Of a DNA stretch of 64,000 bases, positions 41,554 through 49,951 are shown piece by piece (position 1 is the first letter of the stretch; the number at the start of each line of letters is the position of its first letter). The translations under genes were made by a program, and so were the position numbers. Source of the stretch: F23-B02 sp946405205 (GTDB lineage Bacteria > Bacillota > Clostridia > Oscillospirales > Oscillospiraceae); NCBI GenBank assembly GCA_946405205.1, contig CAMJGL010000002.1:69901-133900 (forward strand), in the 5' to 3' direction. The notes beneath the pieces were generated by a model. It was not told where the DNA came from. It did not search any database and saw only the letters and a list, made by a program, of their open reading frames with translations.

Positions 41554-43648
41554 GACCCTGACCCTCGGAAGCCTGTTTGACGGCTCCGGTGGCTTTCCCC
41601 TCGGTGGAATGCTTGCCGGGATTAAGCCCGTGTGGGCATCGGAAATCGAGCCGTTCCCGATAAGGGTAACAAGGAAGCGACTGCCGTTTATGAAACACTA
41701 CGGAGATATATCCGTTATGGATGGCAGCAAGATAGAGCCGGTCGATATCATCACCTTCGGCTCACCCTGTCAGGATATGTCCGTTGCCGGAAAGCGAGCG
41801 GGTCTGGACGGTTCCCGCTCGAATCTTTTCTATGAAGCCGTCCGTATCATAAAAGAAATGAGAAAGGCCACAGGCGGCGAATATCCGAAATGGGCGTGCT
41901 GGGAGAATGTTCCCGGTGCGTTCTCGTCATCGGGCGGTGAGGATTTTCGATGTGTTCTCGAATGCCTGTGCGGTGTTGTCGATGAATCTATTTCAATCCC
42001 TAAGCCTGCAAAATGGGCAAACAGCGGAGAAGTCGTGGGTAATGGTTACTCCGTTGCGTGGCGAGTCCTCGATGCGCAATACTGGGGAGTCCCCCAAAGA
42101 AGAAAACGCATCTTCCTTGTCGCAGATTTTACAGGTTGGTGTGCCGGAAAGGTACTATTTGAGTCCGAAGGCGTGTCTGGGTATACTCCGCAGGGCTTCC
42201 GCCCGTGGCAAAGAACTGCCGAGAATTCTGAAGCTTGCATTGGACCGTCAGGCATCGGCTTCGACGGCTATAACGGAAGCGTAACGAATGACAAGGCTGC
42301 AACCCTCGGTGTTAACTGTGGAATGTCCACCGGACGCAACGGCGTTGTACTGAATGACCAAGGTGGTAATCGCATGGACATAACCGAGGATGTTACTTGC
42401 ACTCTCCGTGCCGAAGCTCACCACCCTCCATGCGTCATGGAGTCAGCTGGTTTCTGCACGGAGCATTCGGCAAAAGCAAGAGGCATCGGATATGAAGAAG
42501 AAACTTCTCCTACGCTCCGTGCCGGAACAGTTCCTGCTGCGCTTGCATTGGAAAACCATCCGACCGACAGCAGAGTGAAAATCTCTGAGGACGGCAAGGT
42601 GCAAACTCTGACTTCCCGGATGGGAACCGGAGGAATGAATGTGCCCCTGCTTCTGAAAATACGCTCCGGCTGCGAGGGTGGCGGCAAAGGTCCGCTCGTT
42701 CAGACAGACAAGTCCGCTACACTGTCGTGCAATAATGACCAGACGCTATTTGAACCCAAGTCTCTTGACTTCCGTAACATAGCGGTCAACGAGGAACTGT
42801 CTGCTACGCTTCAGGCAAAGAGCAACGGCGGTCACAGTCTTAACTATATCAATCCTGTGGCATACGGCATTTGCGCCAAGGACTCCAACTCTATGAAGTC
42901 CTCCAATCCGAAGAGCGGCTTCTACAAGGCAGATACGACACGATGCCTTGATGTCAACGGTGGCAATCCCTCCTGTAACCAGGGCGGTATGGCAGTCGTG
43001 GCACTTGAGGGGAACGGCTCTCGTCCGTCCCACAGAGGTAACGGCTGCTCCGAAGAGAATGTATCCTATACGCTGAACGCTGTTGAACAGCATGGTGTGG
43101 CCTACGGACTTGATCGTGCTGCTTTTAATCAGGGCAGAAATGCCTTGTTCGATTTTGCCGTTACCGAAGAAGTCGAGCCAACAATGGTGGCAAAAGGGCC
43201 CGGTGCCGTTGCCGTACCGACATATAGTTCTTCCAAAGCGTCCTTCTTTACGGAAACTGCCGAAGAAACTGCAAACACCCTGGTGGCGACAGACTACAAA
43301 GACCCTCCGCTCGTGAACGACTCGGATGGTATGGAATACATTGTTCGCCGCCTAACGCCAACCGAGTGCGCTCGGCTGCAGGGATTTCCAGACTGGTGGT
43401 GCAGTGACCTTGGAACAGAGCATCCTTCCGATGCGGAAATATATGAGTGGTATAAGATTTTTGAGACCTATCGTAGGATTACCGGAACTTCCGGAAAGCC
43501 GAAGTCGGATAAACAGATCAGAAAATTCCTGAAAGATCCTCACTCCGACTCCGCAGAGTATAAGATGTGGGGCAACGGTGTGGCATTGCCGTGTGTTTAT
43601 TTCGTGCTGTCCGGTATTGCCTGGGCTGCACAGTTTTCCACCGAATAA
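41540..43648 (+). CDS. DNA cytosine-5 methyltransferase with a large repeat insertion
   Basis: A 702-residue C5-methyltransferase. Motif I LFDGSGGF (12-19), the catalytic PCQ in GSPCQDMSVAGKRAG (Cys77), ENVPGAF and the QRRKRIFLV block are in order, then a roughly 370-residue insertion (about 230-600) precedes the C-terminal motifs TPTECARLQGFPDWW and GNGVALP. The insertion consists of about ten degenerate copies of an acidic-xx-(S/T)xTL-x-A pattern (for example DVTCTLRA, ETSPTLRA, ELSATLQA, ENVSYTLNA). The normal recognition domain would sit here. It overlaps the ParB-methyltransferase gene by 14 bp. Confidence 0.9.
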   Translation: MEQNKTLTLGSLFDGSGGFPLGGMLAGIKPVWASEIEPFPIRVTRKRLPFMKHYGDISVMDGSKIEPVDIITFGSPCQDMSVAGKRAGLDGSRSNLFYEAVRIIKEMRKATGGEYPKWACWENVPGAFSSSGGEDFRCVLECLCGVVDESISIPKPAKWANSGEVVGNGYSVAWRVLDAQYWGVPQRRKRIFLVADFTGWCAGKVLFESEGVSGYTPQGFRPWQRTAENSEACIGPSGIGFDGYNGSVTNDKAATLGVNCGMSTGRNGVVLNDQGGNRMDITEDVTCTLRAEAHHPPCVMESAGFCTEHSAKARGIGYEEETSPTLRAGTVPAALALENHPTDSRVKISEDGKVQTLTSRMGTGGMNVPLLLKIRSGCEGGGKGPLVQTDKSATLSCNNDQTLFEPKSLDFRNIAVNEELSATLQAKSNGGHSLNYINPVAYGICAKDSNSMKSSNPKSGFYKADTTRCLDVNGGNPSCNQGGMAVVALEGNGSRPSHRGNGCSEENVSYTLNAVEQHGVAYGLDRAAFNQGRNALFDFAVTEEVEPTMVAKGPGAVAVPTYSSSKASFFTETAEETANTLVATDYKDPPLVNDSDGMEYIVRRLTPTECARLQGFPDWWCSDLGTEHPSDAEIYEWYKIFETYRRITGTSGKPKSDKQIRKFLKDPHSDSAEYKMWGNGVALPCVYFVLSGIAWAAQFSTE

Positions 43649-43676
43649 TTTGTGTATAGTGACACCCTGAATTATG

Positions 43677-43711
43677 TTGCTATTTCAGGCGTTCAGAGTG
43701 ATATATGTACA
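43677..43711 (+). repeat. 35-bp leader repeat, copy 1
   Basis: TTGCTATTTCAGGCGTTCAG continuing to ...TATATGTACA; 33 of 35 bases match the copy at 44846-44880. Both copies are preceded 26 bp upstream by TGTGTA and followed by a ribosome-binding site and gene start. It may contain a promoter (TTGCTA to TATATG, 19 bp) or a regulator site. Confidence 0.65.
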
Positions 43712-43737
43712 TACCAAATTGAAGGAGGAACATTCCC

Positions 43738-44424
43738 ATGACGATCCAGTACAACGTCCCCGGCAGCAAGCGCAAGGAGCTTGTAAAGACCATCGCCGCA
43801 TGGCTCGGCGAAGACATCAAATACTGCGGAGCCCCGACCTTCGCTTACGAGGTGGACTACTTCACCATCGACCGGAACGGCTGCCTTTCCTTCGATGACC
43901 GTGCCGACAGCGAGGTCATTGAACGCCTGCTTGAGCATCTCTACGATGAGGGCTTCGAGTGCGAGGAAGCACCCGAAACCGAAGTTGAGCCGGAAGAAAG
44001 CAAGCCGGACGGCATTGCCATTCAGATCCCGCTTTCCAAGATGCAGGTCGGAAACCTCACCCGAATCCTTGAGGCGAAGGGTGCGCTGATCCGCAAGGCA
44101 CTCGGCATTGATAATCTGGACTTCAGCATCATAGAGAACCGGGTAGATTTTCCCTGGTTTCCGGCAGACTGCAAGCCAGAGGAACTGCAAGCCTATATGC
44201 ATTTCATTACCGCCCTCTGTGAGATGAGTATCAACCAGAAGCGCATCAACGCTACCGAAAAGGATGTGGATAATGAGAAGTATGCTTTCCGCTGCTTCCT
44301 GCTTCGGCTCGGGTTCATTGGTGAGGAATATAAAGCGGAACGCAAGATACTGCTAAAGAACCTCTCAGGCAGCTCCGCTTTTAAGTGCGGCAAAGCAAAG
44401 GAGGCAGCAGTATGTTCGGAATAA
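43738..44424 (+). CDS. Hypothetical phage protein (sometimes labelled virulence-related)
   Basis: A 228-residue cytosolic protein with an N-terminal half (MTIQYNVPGSKRKELVKTIAAW, FAYEVDYFTIDRNGCLSF), an acidic linker (ECEEAPETEVEPEESKPD) and a helical C-terminal half (DFSIIENRVDFPWFPADCKPEE...RCFLLRLGFIGEEYKAERKIL). The pattern is common in Clostridia prophages and has no assigned function. The ATG follows GGAGG, 27 bp after the 35-bp repeat. It lies in the small-gene group between the methyltransferases and the large terminase. Confidence 0.75.
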   Translation: MTIQYNVPGSKRKELVKTIAAWLGEDIKYCGAPTFAYEVDYFTIDRNGCLSFDDRADSEVIERLLEHLYDEGFECEEAPETEVEPEESKPDGIAIQIPLSKMQVGNLTRILEAKGALIRKALGIDNLDFSIIENRVDFPWFPADCKPEELQAYMHFITALCEMSINQKRINATEKDVDNEKYAFRCFLLRLGFIGEEYKAERKILLKNLSGSSAFKCGKAKEAAVCSE

Positions 44425-44648
44425 GCGAAAGAACCCTCACCGCTCTCCGTGAGCGTTACCCCGTTGGTTGCAGGGTGGAACTGACACACATGAATGACCC
44501 CTGGAACACAAAACTCCATGAGGGTTGCCGAGGAACAGTCGTTGCAGTCGATGACATTGGCACGATTCATGTGGCTTGGGACTGCGGCTCCTCACTCGGG
44601 GTTTCCTATGGCGAAGATTCCTGCAGGGTGGTGACGGACGATGAATGA
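44412..44648 (+). CDS. DUF4314 protein
   Basis: A 78-residue DUF4314 protein: ERYPVGCRVELTHMNDPWN then GTVVAVDDIGTIHVAWDCGSSLG, resembling a small SH3-like beta barrel. It overlaps the preceding gene by 13 bp and the DUF5049 gene by 8 bp. Phage-associated; function not established. The ATG follows AAAGGAGG. Confidence 0.8.
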   Translation: MFGISERTLTALRERYPVGCRVELTHMNDPWNTKLHEGCRGTVVAVDDIGTIHVAWDCGSSLGVSYGEDSCRVVTDDE

Positions 44649-44817
44649 GAAGGTTAAGGAACAACTCCTTGCTGTCCGGGAAACCGGACTGACAAATATG
44701 TTCGATCTGAATGCTGTGCAGCGGATTGCCTACGACATAGACTTTTTTGAACTGGTCAATTTCATTGAGGAAAATAAGTCTGCTTATGTACGTTTTATCC
44801 TGACAGGCGACGAATAA
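44641..44817 (+). CDS. DUF5049-like small protein
   Basis: A 58-residue protein (MNEKVKEQLLAVRETGLTNM then FDLNAVQRIAYDIDFFELVNFIEENK). This matches the DUF5049 pattern and normally follows DUF4314 in Firmicutes phages. The ATG lies inside the end of the DUF4314 gene, so the two are coupled. Function unknown. Confidence 0.78.
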   Translation: MNEKVKEQLLAVRETGLTNMFDLNAVQRIAYDIDFFELVNFIEENKSAYVRFILTGDE

Positions 44818-44845
44818 ATTGTGTAGATTATAGCTCAGATATAGC

Positions 44846-44880
44846 TTGCTATTTAAGGCTTTCAGAGTGATATATGTACA
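44846..44880 (+). repeat. 35-bp leader repeat, copy 2
   Basis: TTGCTATTTAAGGCTTTCAG continuing to ...TATATGTACA, two mismatches from 43677-43711. It lies 40 bp before the start of the next gene. The upstream TGTGTA is again 26 bp before the repeat start. Confidence 0.65.
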
Positions 44881-44920
44881 CAACGAAAGGGGCAAGGCCC
44901 CGAAAACAGGAGGAAACAAC

Positions 44921-45208
44921 ATGAACAAGAATATCGCAGCGAAGGCAGACGCCCGCAGCCTTCCCACTACAAGCACCTCGGAGAACCTTGAGATGAGCTT
45001 CTCCACGGTTCTGAATTTTGGCAACAGCATTCTGGTAGCCGGATATTACTACCAGCCCCACGGAGACTGCTACTACGGAGCGGTTTACACCTTCACCACC
45101 GACGACCATACCTGCGAAAGCAAGGTCAAGCTGATGACCACCTCGGAAGCAACCTTCGAGGACAACGGACACGCCATTGCCTGGTGCATGGCTAACTGCC
45201 AAGCATAA
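44921..45208 (+). CDS. Small hypothetical phage protein
   Basis: A 95-residue protein (MNKNIAAKADARSLPTTSTS; then NSILVAGYYYQPHGDCYYGA; TSEATFEDNGHAIAWCMAN). No family recognised; probably cytosolic. The ATG follows AGGAGG. It heads the second repeat-led unit, with another small gene and a terminator behind it. Confidence 0.65.
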   Translation: MNKNIAAKADARSLPTTSTSENLEMSFSTVLNFGNSILVAGYYYQPHGDCYYGAVYTFTTDDHTCESKVKLMTTSEATFEDNGHAIAWCMANCQA

Positions 45209-45220
45209 GGAGATGCTGCG

Positions 45221-45415
45221 ATGACGAGATTTGAAAAGGACATGAGCGAAGCCCTCAACGGCAACGAAATTGAGGTCCTAAAATACCGCAAGGCAGAGCT
45301 TGCAAGATTGACCACCGAGGGCAAGAACTGCAAGAATGCATTCCGCAGACAGTGCATTGCTCAGGAAGTTGCAAGGCTGACCGCTGAATACAACGAGATC
45401 AGCAATCAATTCTAA
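45221..45415 (+). CDS. Small helical hypothetical protein
   Basis: A 64-residue mostly helical protein (MTRFEKDMSEALNGNEIEVL ... CIAQEVARLTAEYNEISNQF), likely a coiled coil. It follows the preceding gene by 12 bp with AAGGAG and ends at a terminator. Function unknown. Confidence 0.6.
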   Translation: MTRFEKDMSEALNGNEIEVLKYRKAELARLTTEGKNCKNAFRRQCIAQEVARLTAEYNEISNQF

Positions 45416-45448
45416 GAGGTTTCCCCTACATTTTTGGGGGAAACCTCT
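45415..45448 (+). terminator. Hairpin terminator before the large terminase
   Basis: AGAGGTTTCCCC / GGGGAAACCTCT with loop TACATTTTTG. A short T-containing tail follows; it separates the small-gene group from terL. Confidence 0.72.
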
Positions 45449-45494
45449 ATTCATTACATCAGAGTCGCGCCCAACCGGGCAGCGGCTGTTTTTT

Positions 45495-47108
45495 ATGCCT
45501 ATGATACGAAAACTAAAACATTATAAGCCGACTCGCTTCATGGCGGAGAATAGCCACTACGATAAGGATGCCGCCGATCATGCGGTTTGCTTTATCGAAA
45601 AGTTCTGCTGTCATACCAAAGGCACCTGGGATGGTCAGCCCTTTGAGCTGATTGACTGGCAGGAGCAAATCATCCGGGATATCTTCGGTGTCCTGAAGCC
45701 GAACGGCTATCGGCAGTTCAATACCGCTTATATCGAAATTCCCAAGAAGCAAGGCAAGTCTGAGCTTGCTGCCGCTGTTGCATTGTACCTTCTCTGTGCG
45801 GACTTTGAGCCGGGTGCGGAAGTGTACGGCTGTGCCGCAGACCGAAACCAGGCACAAATCGTATTTGACGTTGCCCTCGCAATGGTAAAAAGATGTCCGG
45901 TGTTGGCAAGCAAAATGAATATAAAGGCATCCCAGAAGGAAATGGAGTACATCCCCACCGGAAGCAAGTACAAAGCTCTGTCTGCCGATGTAGCGAACAA
46001 GCACGGTTTTAATACCCACGGGGTCATTTTTGATGAGCTGCACACCCAACCCAATAGAAAACTGTATGATGTCATGCTGAAAGGCAGCGGTGATGCAAGA
46101 ATGCAACCGCTGTATTTTCTTATAACGACCGCCGGAGATAACACCAATTCCATCTGCTATGAGGTACATCAGAAGGCAAAGGATATCCTGGAGGGCAGAA
46201 AATTCGACCCTACCTTCTATCCTGTAATCTATGGTGCTGATGAATCCGATGACTGGACGGACCCGAAGACATGGAAGAAAGCGAACCCATCTCTCGGTAT
46301 TACGGTCGGCATTGACAAGGTGCAGGCCGCCTGTGACCAGGCAAAGCAGAACCCTGCCGAGGAGAATGCTTTCCGGCAGCTTCGCTTGAATCAGTGGGTC
46401 AAACAAGCCGTCCGCTGGATGCCGATGCATCTCTGGGACAAATGTGCCTTTGCCGTAAACGAAGATGACCTCGAAGGGCATGTCTGCTATGGTGGACTGG
46501 ACTTGTCTTCCACCACGGATATTACGGCATTTGTTCTGGTGTTCCCACCGGAGAATGAGGATGACAAGTACATCATTCTCCCTTACTTCTGGATACCGGA
46601 GGACAACATCGAACTTCGAGTCCGGCGCGATCATGTGCCGTATGATCTTTGGCAGAAGCAAGGATATCTGGAAACTACCGAGGGTAATGTCGTTCATTAC
46701 GGATACATCGAAAAGTTCATCGAAAAGCTCGGTGAGCGTTTCAATATCCGTGAGATAGCTTTTGACCGTTGGGGCGCGATACAGATGGTGCAGAACCTTG
46801 AGAACATGGGCTTCACGGTCGTACCCTTCGGACAGGGCTTCAAAGATATGAGTCCTCCCACAAAAGAGCTGATGAAGCTGACCCTTGAGCAGAGGATCGC
46901 CCACGGCGGACACCCCGTCCTCCGCTGGATGCTGGACAATGTCTGCGCCAAGACCGACCCCGCAGGCAATGTAAAGATGGACAAGGAAAAGTCCACAGAG
47001 AAAATTGACGGTGCCGTTGCGACCGTTATGGCTCTCGACAGAGCAATTCGCTGCGGTAACAATAGCAGTGAGTCAGTCTACGATACTCGTGGGCTGCTTT
47101 TTATTTGA
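45495..47108 (+). CDS. Terminase large subunit
   Basis: A 537-residue packaging ATPase/nuclease. Walker A IPKKQGKSE is near residues 82-89, motif II is near VIFDELHTQP, and the nuclease domain has GGLDLSSTTDITAFVLVF (about residue 333) and FDRWGAIQMVQNLENMG. It pumps DNA into the prohead with the P27-type small subunit. The ATG at 45495 has only a weak ribosome-binding site. Its 3' end overlaps a convergent minus-strand gene by 36 bp. Confidence 0.94.
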   Translation: MPMIRKLKHYKPTRFMAENSHYDKDAADHAVCFIEKFCCHTKGTWDGQPFELIDWQEQIIRDIFGVLKPNGYRQFNTAYIEIPKKQGKSELAAAVALYLLCADFEPGAEVYGCAADRNQAQIVFDVALAMVKRCPVLASKMNIKASQKEMEYIPTGSKYKALSADVANKHGFNTHGVIFDELHTQPNRKLYDVMLKGSGDARMQPLYFLITTAGDNTNSICYEVHQKAKDILEGRKFDPTFYPVIYGADESDDWTDPKTWKKANPSLGITVGIDKVQAACDQAKQNPAEENAFRQLRLNQWVKQAVRWMPMHLWDKCAFAVNEDDLEGHVCYGGLDLSSTTDITAFVLVFPPENEDDKYIILPYFWIPEDNIELRVRRDHVPYDLWQKQGYLETTEGNVVHYGYIEKFIEKLGERFNIREIAFDRWGAIQMVQNLENMGFTVVPFGQGFKDMSPPTKELMKLTLEQRIAHGGHPVLRWMLDNVCAKTDPAGNVKMDKEKSTEKIDGAVATVMALDRAIRCGNNSSESVYDTRGLLFI

Positions 47109-47327
47109 ATTTATCCTCTGAACTATGTAGGTGATCAGTTCCTCCGGGGTCGGCATCTCACCGGCGCAGGGTATCTCTTTCCACTTTGTCTGCACAGCGG
47201 GGTCGGTATTGCACAGACCTGCAAGCATGGCGAGTTTTATTTCTTTTCGTACTTCCTCAACAGTTGTGCCGTCTCGGATCGCTACCGTCTGCAATGCTTG
47301 TTCAGCGGATATGCGTTTTCTTTTCAT
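47073..47327 (-). CDS. Small DNA-binding-like protein (Spo0A C-terminal-like)
   Basis: An 84-residue protein: KRISAEQALQTVAIRDGTTV then EEVRKEIKLAMLAGL and PTPEELITYIVQRI. The pattern resembles the C-terminal DNA-binding region of Spo0A-like proteins, but the match is weak. The ATG at 47327 follows AAGGAG. It is downstream of the XRE gene on the same strand, with an operator-like site (47362-47378) between them. Confidence 0.6.
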   Translation of the reverse strand: MKRKRISAEQALQTVAIRDGTTVEEVRKEIKLAMLAGLCNTDPAVQTKWKEIPCAGEMPTPEELITYIVQRINSNKKQPTSIVD

Positions 47328-47361
47328 GGTCGTTCTCCTTGTGTGTTTATTAGAACTGTTT

Positions 47362-47378
47362 CCGTTCTTATAGAACGA
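47362..47378. promoter_or_regulatory. XRE operator site 1 (CCGTTCT-N3-AGAACG)
   Basis: CCGTTCTTATAGAACG lies upstream of the 84-residue gene. It matches the perfect palindrome at 47869-47893. Confidence 0.6.
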
Positions 47379-47459
47379 CTATACTATATCTGCCGTGTAG
47401 CTTTTTGTCGAAGAAAGGCGAAGAAAAAGAGAGTCGCAATAAAAATTGCGAACTCCCTG

Positions 47460-47789
47460 TTAATCGCACGAAAGCTCGGTGATCAGAGTGCCGAGGACAT
47501 TTAGTGCTTTGCGCTGTTTTTCCGGTGACAGAGTTTTCAATTTTTCAGATATCTCCGATGCCTGCAGAAGAACCGCAGTATCAAGGTCATCCTGAAGTAA
47601 ATAGTCTGTCCCGACACCGAGTACATTTGCGATAGCGACCAGCTTATCCAACTTCGGAGACTTAACACCGCGCTCGATCACACTCATATGATCTACGCTG
47701 TAATCCACAGCAGCGGCAAGCTCCTCCTGTGTCATATTCTTCTTTTCACGGGCAGATTTGATCCGCTTTCCCAACGCTGTCAGGTTCAT
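47460..47789 (-). CDS. XRE-family repressor within the late region
   Basis: A 109-residue Cro/C1-type HTH protein (MTQEELAAAVDYSVDHMSVI, then ERGVKSPKLDKLVAIANVLG) with a C-terminal tail (SEISEKLKTLSPEKQRKALNVL) probably used for dimerisation. The ATG at 47789 follows AAGGAGG. Similar GAACGG/CCGTTC sites flank it on both sides, which suggests autoregulation and control of the adjacent small gene and of transcription entering the portal gene. Confidence 0.82.
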   Translation of the reverse strand: MNLTALGKRIKSAREKKNMTQEELAAAVDYSVDHMSVIERGVKSPKLDKLVAIANVLGVGTDYLLQDDLDTAVLLQASEISEKLKTLSPEKQRKALNVLGTLITELSCD

Positions 47790-47805
47790 GATCCACCTCC
47801 TTATT

Positions 47806-47893
47806 GAACGGCATCCGTTCTTTAAGTATATGGATTAAGTAGTGAAACGAACAGGAGCGGCTAACACTATATCCGTTCTAAAAGAACGGATAT
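47806..47893. promoter_or_regulatory. XRE operator sites 2 and 3 before the portal gene
   Basis: Site 2 (47806-47820) is GAACGGCATCCGTTC, overlapping the XRE gene's leader. Site 3 (47869-47893) is a perfect palindrome with 11-bp arms, ATATCCGTTCT, centre AAA. Site 3 lies about 50 bp before the portal start. Confidence 0.68.
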
Positions 47894-47940
47894 GTGTAAA
47901 TAAAAACACACAGCATTTACATTACTGGAGGTAATACAAT

Positions 47941-49269
47941 ATGGGCAATCTATCCGGGCTGTTCCGTTCCAGGGACAAGCCTCAAAACCGAACCGCCGGT
48001 TCCGGCTATACATTCTTTCTCGGCGGCAGTTCATCCGGTAAAGCGGTAACCGAACGCTCCGCTATGCAAATGACGGCGGTGTATTCCTGCGTCCGTATCC
48101 TGTCCGAGGCTGTTGCTGGTCTTCCACTCCACCTTTATCGCTATAACGATTCCGGCAGTAAGGAGAAAGCTGTTGACCATCCGCTGTATCATCTGCTCCA
48201 CGATGAACCGAATCCGGAGATGAGTTCCTTTGTCTTCCGTGAAACGCTCATGACCCACCTTTTGCTTTGGGGGAATGCTTATGCGCAGATCATCCGTAAC
48301 GGTAAGGGCGAGATCATCTCACTCTATCCATTGATGCCTAATAAGATGACCGTTGAGCGTGATGAAAGCGGGCATCTGTATTACAGCTATCAGCGGTCAA
48401 ACGATGAAGCTATCGGGGAAAGCGGAAGGGTCATTCTCAAGCCTTCGGATGTGCTGCATATTCCCGGATTGGGCTTTGACGGCTTAGTCGGGTATTCACC
48501 CATAGCAATGGCGAAGAACGCCATCGGTCTTGCCATTGCCACGGAGGAATACGGTGCCAAGTTCTTCGCTAACGGGGCAGCTCCCTCCGGCGTTTTGGAA
48601 CACCCCGGTACTCTAAAAGACCCCTCGAAGATTCGTGAGGCATGGCAGAGTCAGTTCGGCGGTTCTCAGAACAGCGGCAAAGTGGCGGTTTTGGAGGAGG
48701 GCATGAAATATACGCCCATCTCCATATCCCCGGAACAGGCACAGTTCCTTGAAACACGAAAATTTCAAATCAATGAGATAGCTCGAATTTTCCGGGTGCC
48801 GCCTCACATGGTCGGTGATCTTGAAAAGTCGAGCTTTTCCAATATTGAGCAGCAGTCCCTTGAGTTCGTGAAGTACACGCTCGACCCGTGGGTGGTTCGT
48901 TGGGAGCAGTCCATTATGCGGTCGCTTCTCAGCCCCACCGAGAAGAGTGAGTATTTCGTGAAATTCAATCTTGAGGGTCTGCTTCGCGGAGACTATCAGT
49001 CCCGCATGAACGGTTACGCCATCGGTCGGCAGAACGGTTGGATGTCCGCTAACGATATCCGTGAGCTTGAAAACCTCGACCTGATCCCCGATGAGGATGG
49101 CGGCAACCTGTATCTGGTCAACGGCAATATGCTCCCTTTGGTGAAAGCGGGAGCTTTTGCATATAACCCCAATACTGAAAAGAAGGAGGATCCCGATGAA
49201 AAATCCGAAGAAGTTCTGGAACTGGAAAAATCAAACGGACGGGGACGGCGCTCACGAGAGAGTGCTTGA
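47941..49269 (+). CDS. Portal protein (HK97 type)
   Basis: A 442-residue HK97-type portal, forming the ring through which DNA enters the head. Seen: MQMTAVYSCVRILSEAVAGLPLHLY, the LGFDGLVGYSPIAMAKNAIG block, and IARIFRVPPHMVGDLEKSSFSNIEQQ. The ATG follows GGAGG. The 3' end overlaps the protease gene by about 70 bp. Confidence 0.94.
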   Translation: MGNLSGLFRSRDKPQNRTAGSGYTFFLGGSSSGKAVTERSAMQMTAVYSCVRILSEAVAGLPLHLYRYNDSGSKEKAVDHPLYHLLHDEPNPEMSSFVFRETLMTHLLLWGNAYAQIIRNGKGEIISLYPLMPNKMTVERDESGHLYYSYQRSNDEAIGESGRVILKPSDVLHIPGLGFDGLVGYSPIAMAKNAIGLAIATEEYGAKFFANGAAPSGVLEHPGTLKDPSKIREAWQSQFGGSQNSGKVAVLEEGMKYTPISISPEQAQFLETRKFQINEIARIFRVPPHMVGDLEKSSFSNIEQQSLEFVKYTLDPWVVRWEQSIMRSLLSPTEKSEYFVKFNLEGLLRGDYQSRMNGYAIGRQNGWMSANDIRELENLDLIPDEDGGNLYLVNGNMLPLVKAGAFAYNPNTEKKEDPDEKSEEVLELEKSNGRGRRSRESA

Positions 49270-49930
49270 GTTCTACGGCACGATTGCCGAGGAACCCTGG
49301 TTCGATGATGACATTACTCCCAAGATGTTCAGAGAAGAGCTGTTCGCTGGCAAGGGACCCATAACCATTTGGATCAATAGCCCCGGCGGTGACTGCAATG
49401 CGGCAAGTCAGATTTATACCGCTCTCATGGACTATAAGGACGATGTGACGGTCAAGATCGATGGCATGGCAGCGTCCGCCGCCTCTGTTATTGCTATGGC
49501 AGGCACGAAAGTCCTCATGGCTCCCACAGCAATGATGATGATCCACAACCCCTCTACCGGTGTCTACGGTGACCACAAGGATATGGAAGAGGTCATCGCC
49601 ATGCTGGAAGAGGTCAAGGAAGGCATCATCAATGCGTATGAGATCCGCACAGGTCTTTCCCACGCACAGCTCTCTCACATGATGGATTCCACCACATGGA
49701 TGAACGCAAAGAAAGCTATCGAGCTTGGCTTTGCCGATGAAATGCTGATGGACTCCAAACACACCCTCGCAGATGTTGAAGCCTATGCCTTTTCCGCAAG
49801 AGACGTGGAGCAGGCTGTGGTCAACAAGATCGTTGCAAAGGTTCAGGCACGAAGAAAGGCTGAACTGCCCAAGCCGGACGGCCGTAAAGTCAGCGACCTT
49901 ATGGAACGGCTTGATCTTCTCAAATACTAA
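49196..49930 (+). CDS. ClpP-like head maturation (prohead) protease
   Basis: A 244-residue ClpP/S14-type protease: WINSPGGDCNAASQIY (oxyanion loop), nucleophile in DGMAASAASVIAMAG (about residue 91), His in MMIHNPS. It processes the capsid proteins in the prohead. I prefer the ATG at 49196 (AAGGAGG) over one at 49157. The capsid gene follows after 21 bp. Confidence 0.92.
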   Translation: MKNPKKFWNWKNQTDGDGAHERVLEFYGTIAEEPWFDDDITPKMFREELFAGKGPITIWINSPGGDCNAASQIYTALMDYKDDVTVKIDGMAASAASVIAMAGTKVLMAPTAMMMIHNPSTGVYGDHKDMEEVIAMLEEVKEGIINAYEIRTGLSHAQLSHMMDSTTWMNAKKAIELGFADEMLMDSKHTLADVEAYAFSARDVEQAVVNKIVAKVQARRKAELPKPDGRKVSDLMERLDLLKY

Positions 49931-49951
49931 TTTTTTATGGAGGAATATATC

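Noticed and set aside
40315..43648. A complete restriction-modification system around the methyltransferases
   Set aside because: No restriction endonuclease gene is adjacent; the HNH protein at 37968 fits the packaging role beside the small terminase better.
45513..46913. A 466-residue open frame antisense to the large terminase
   Set aside because: It is fully covered by terL and has no family pattern.
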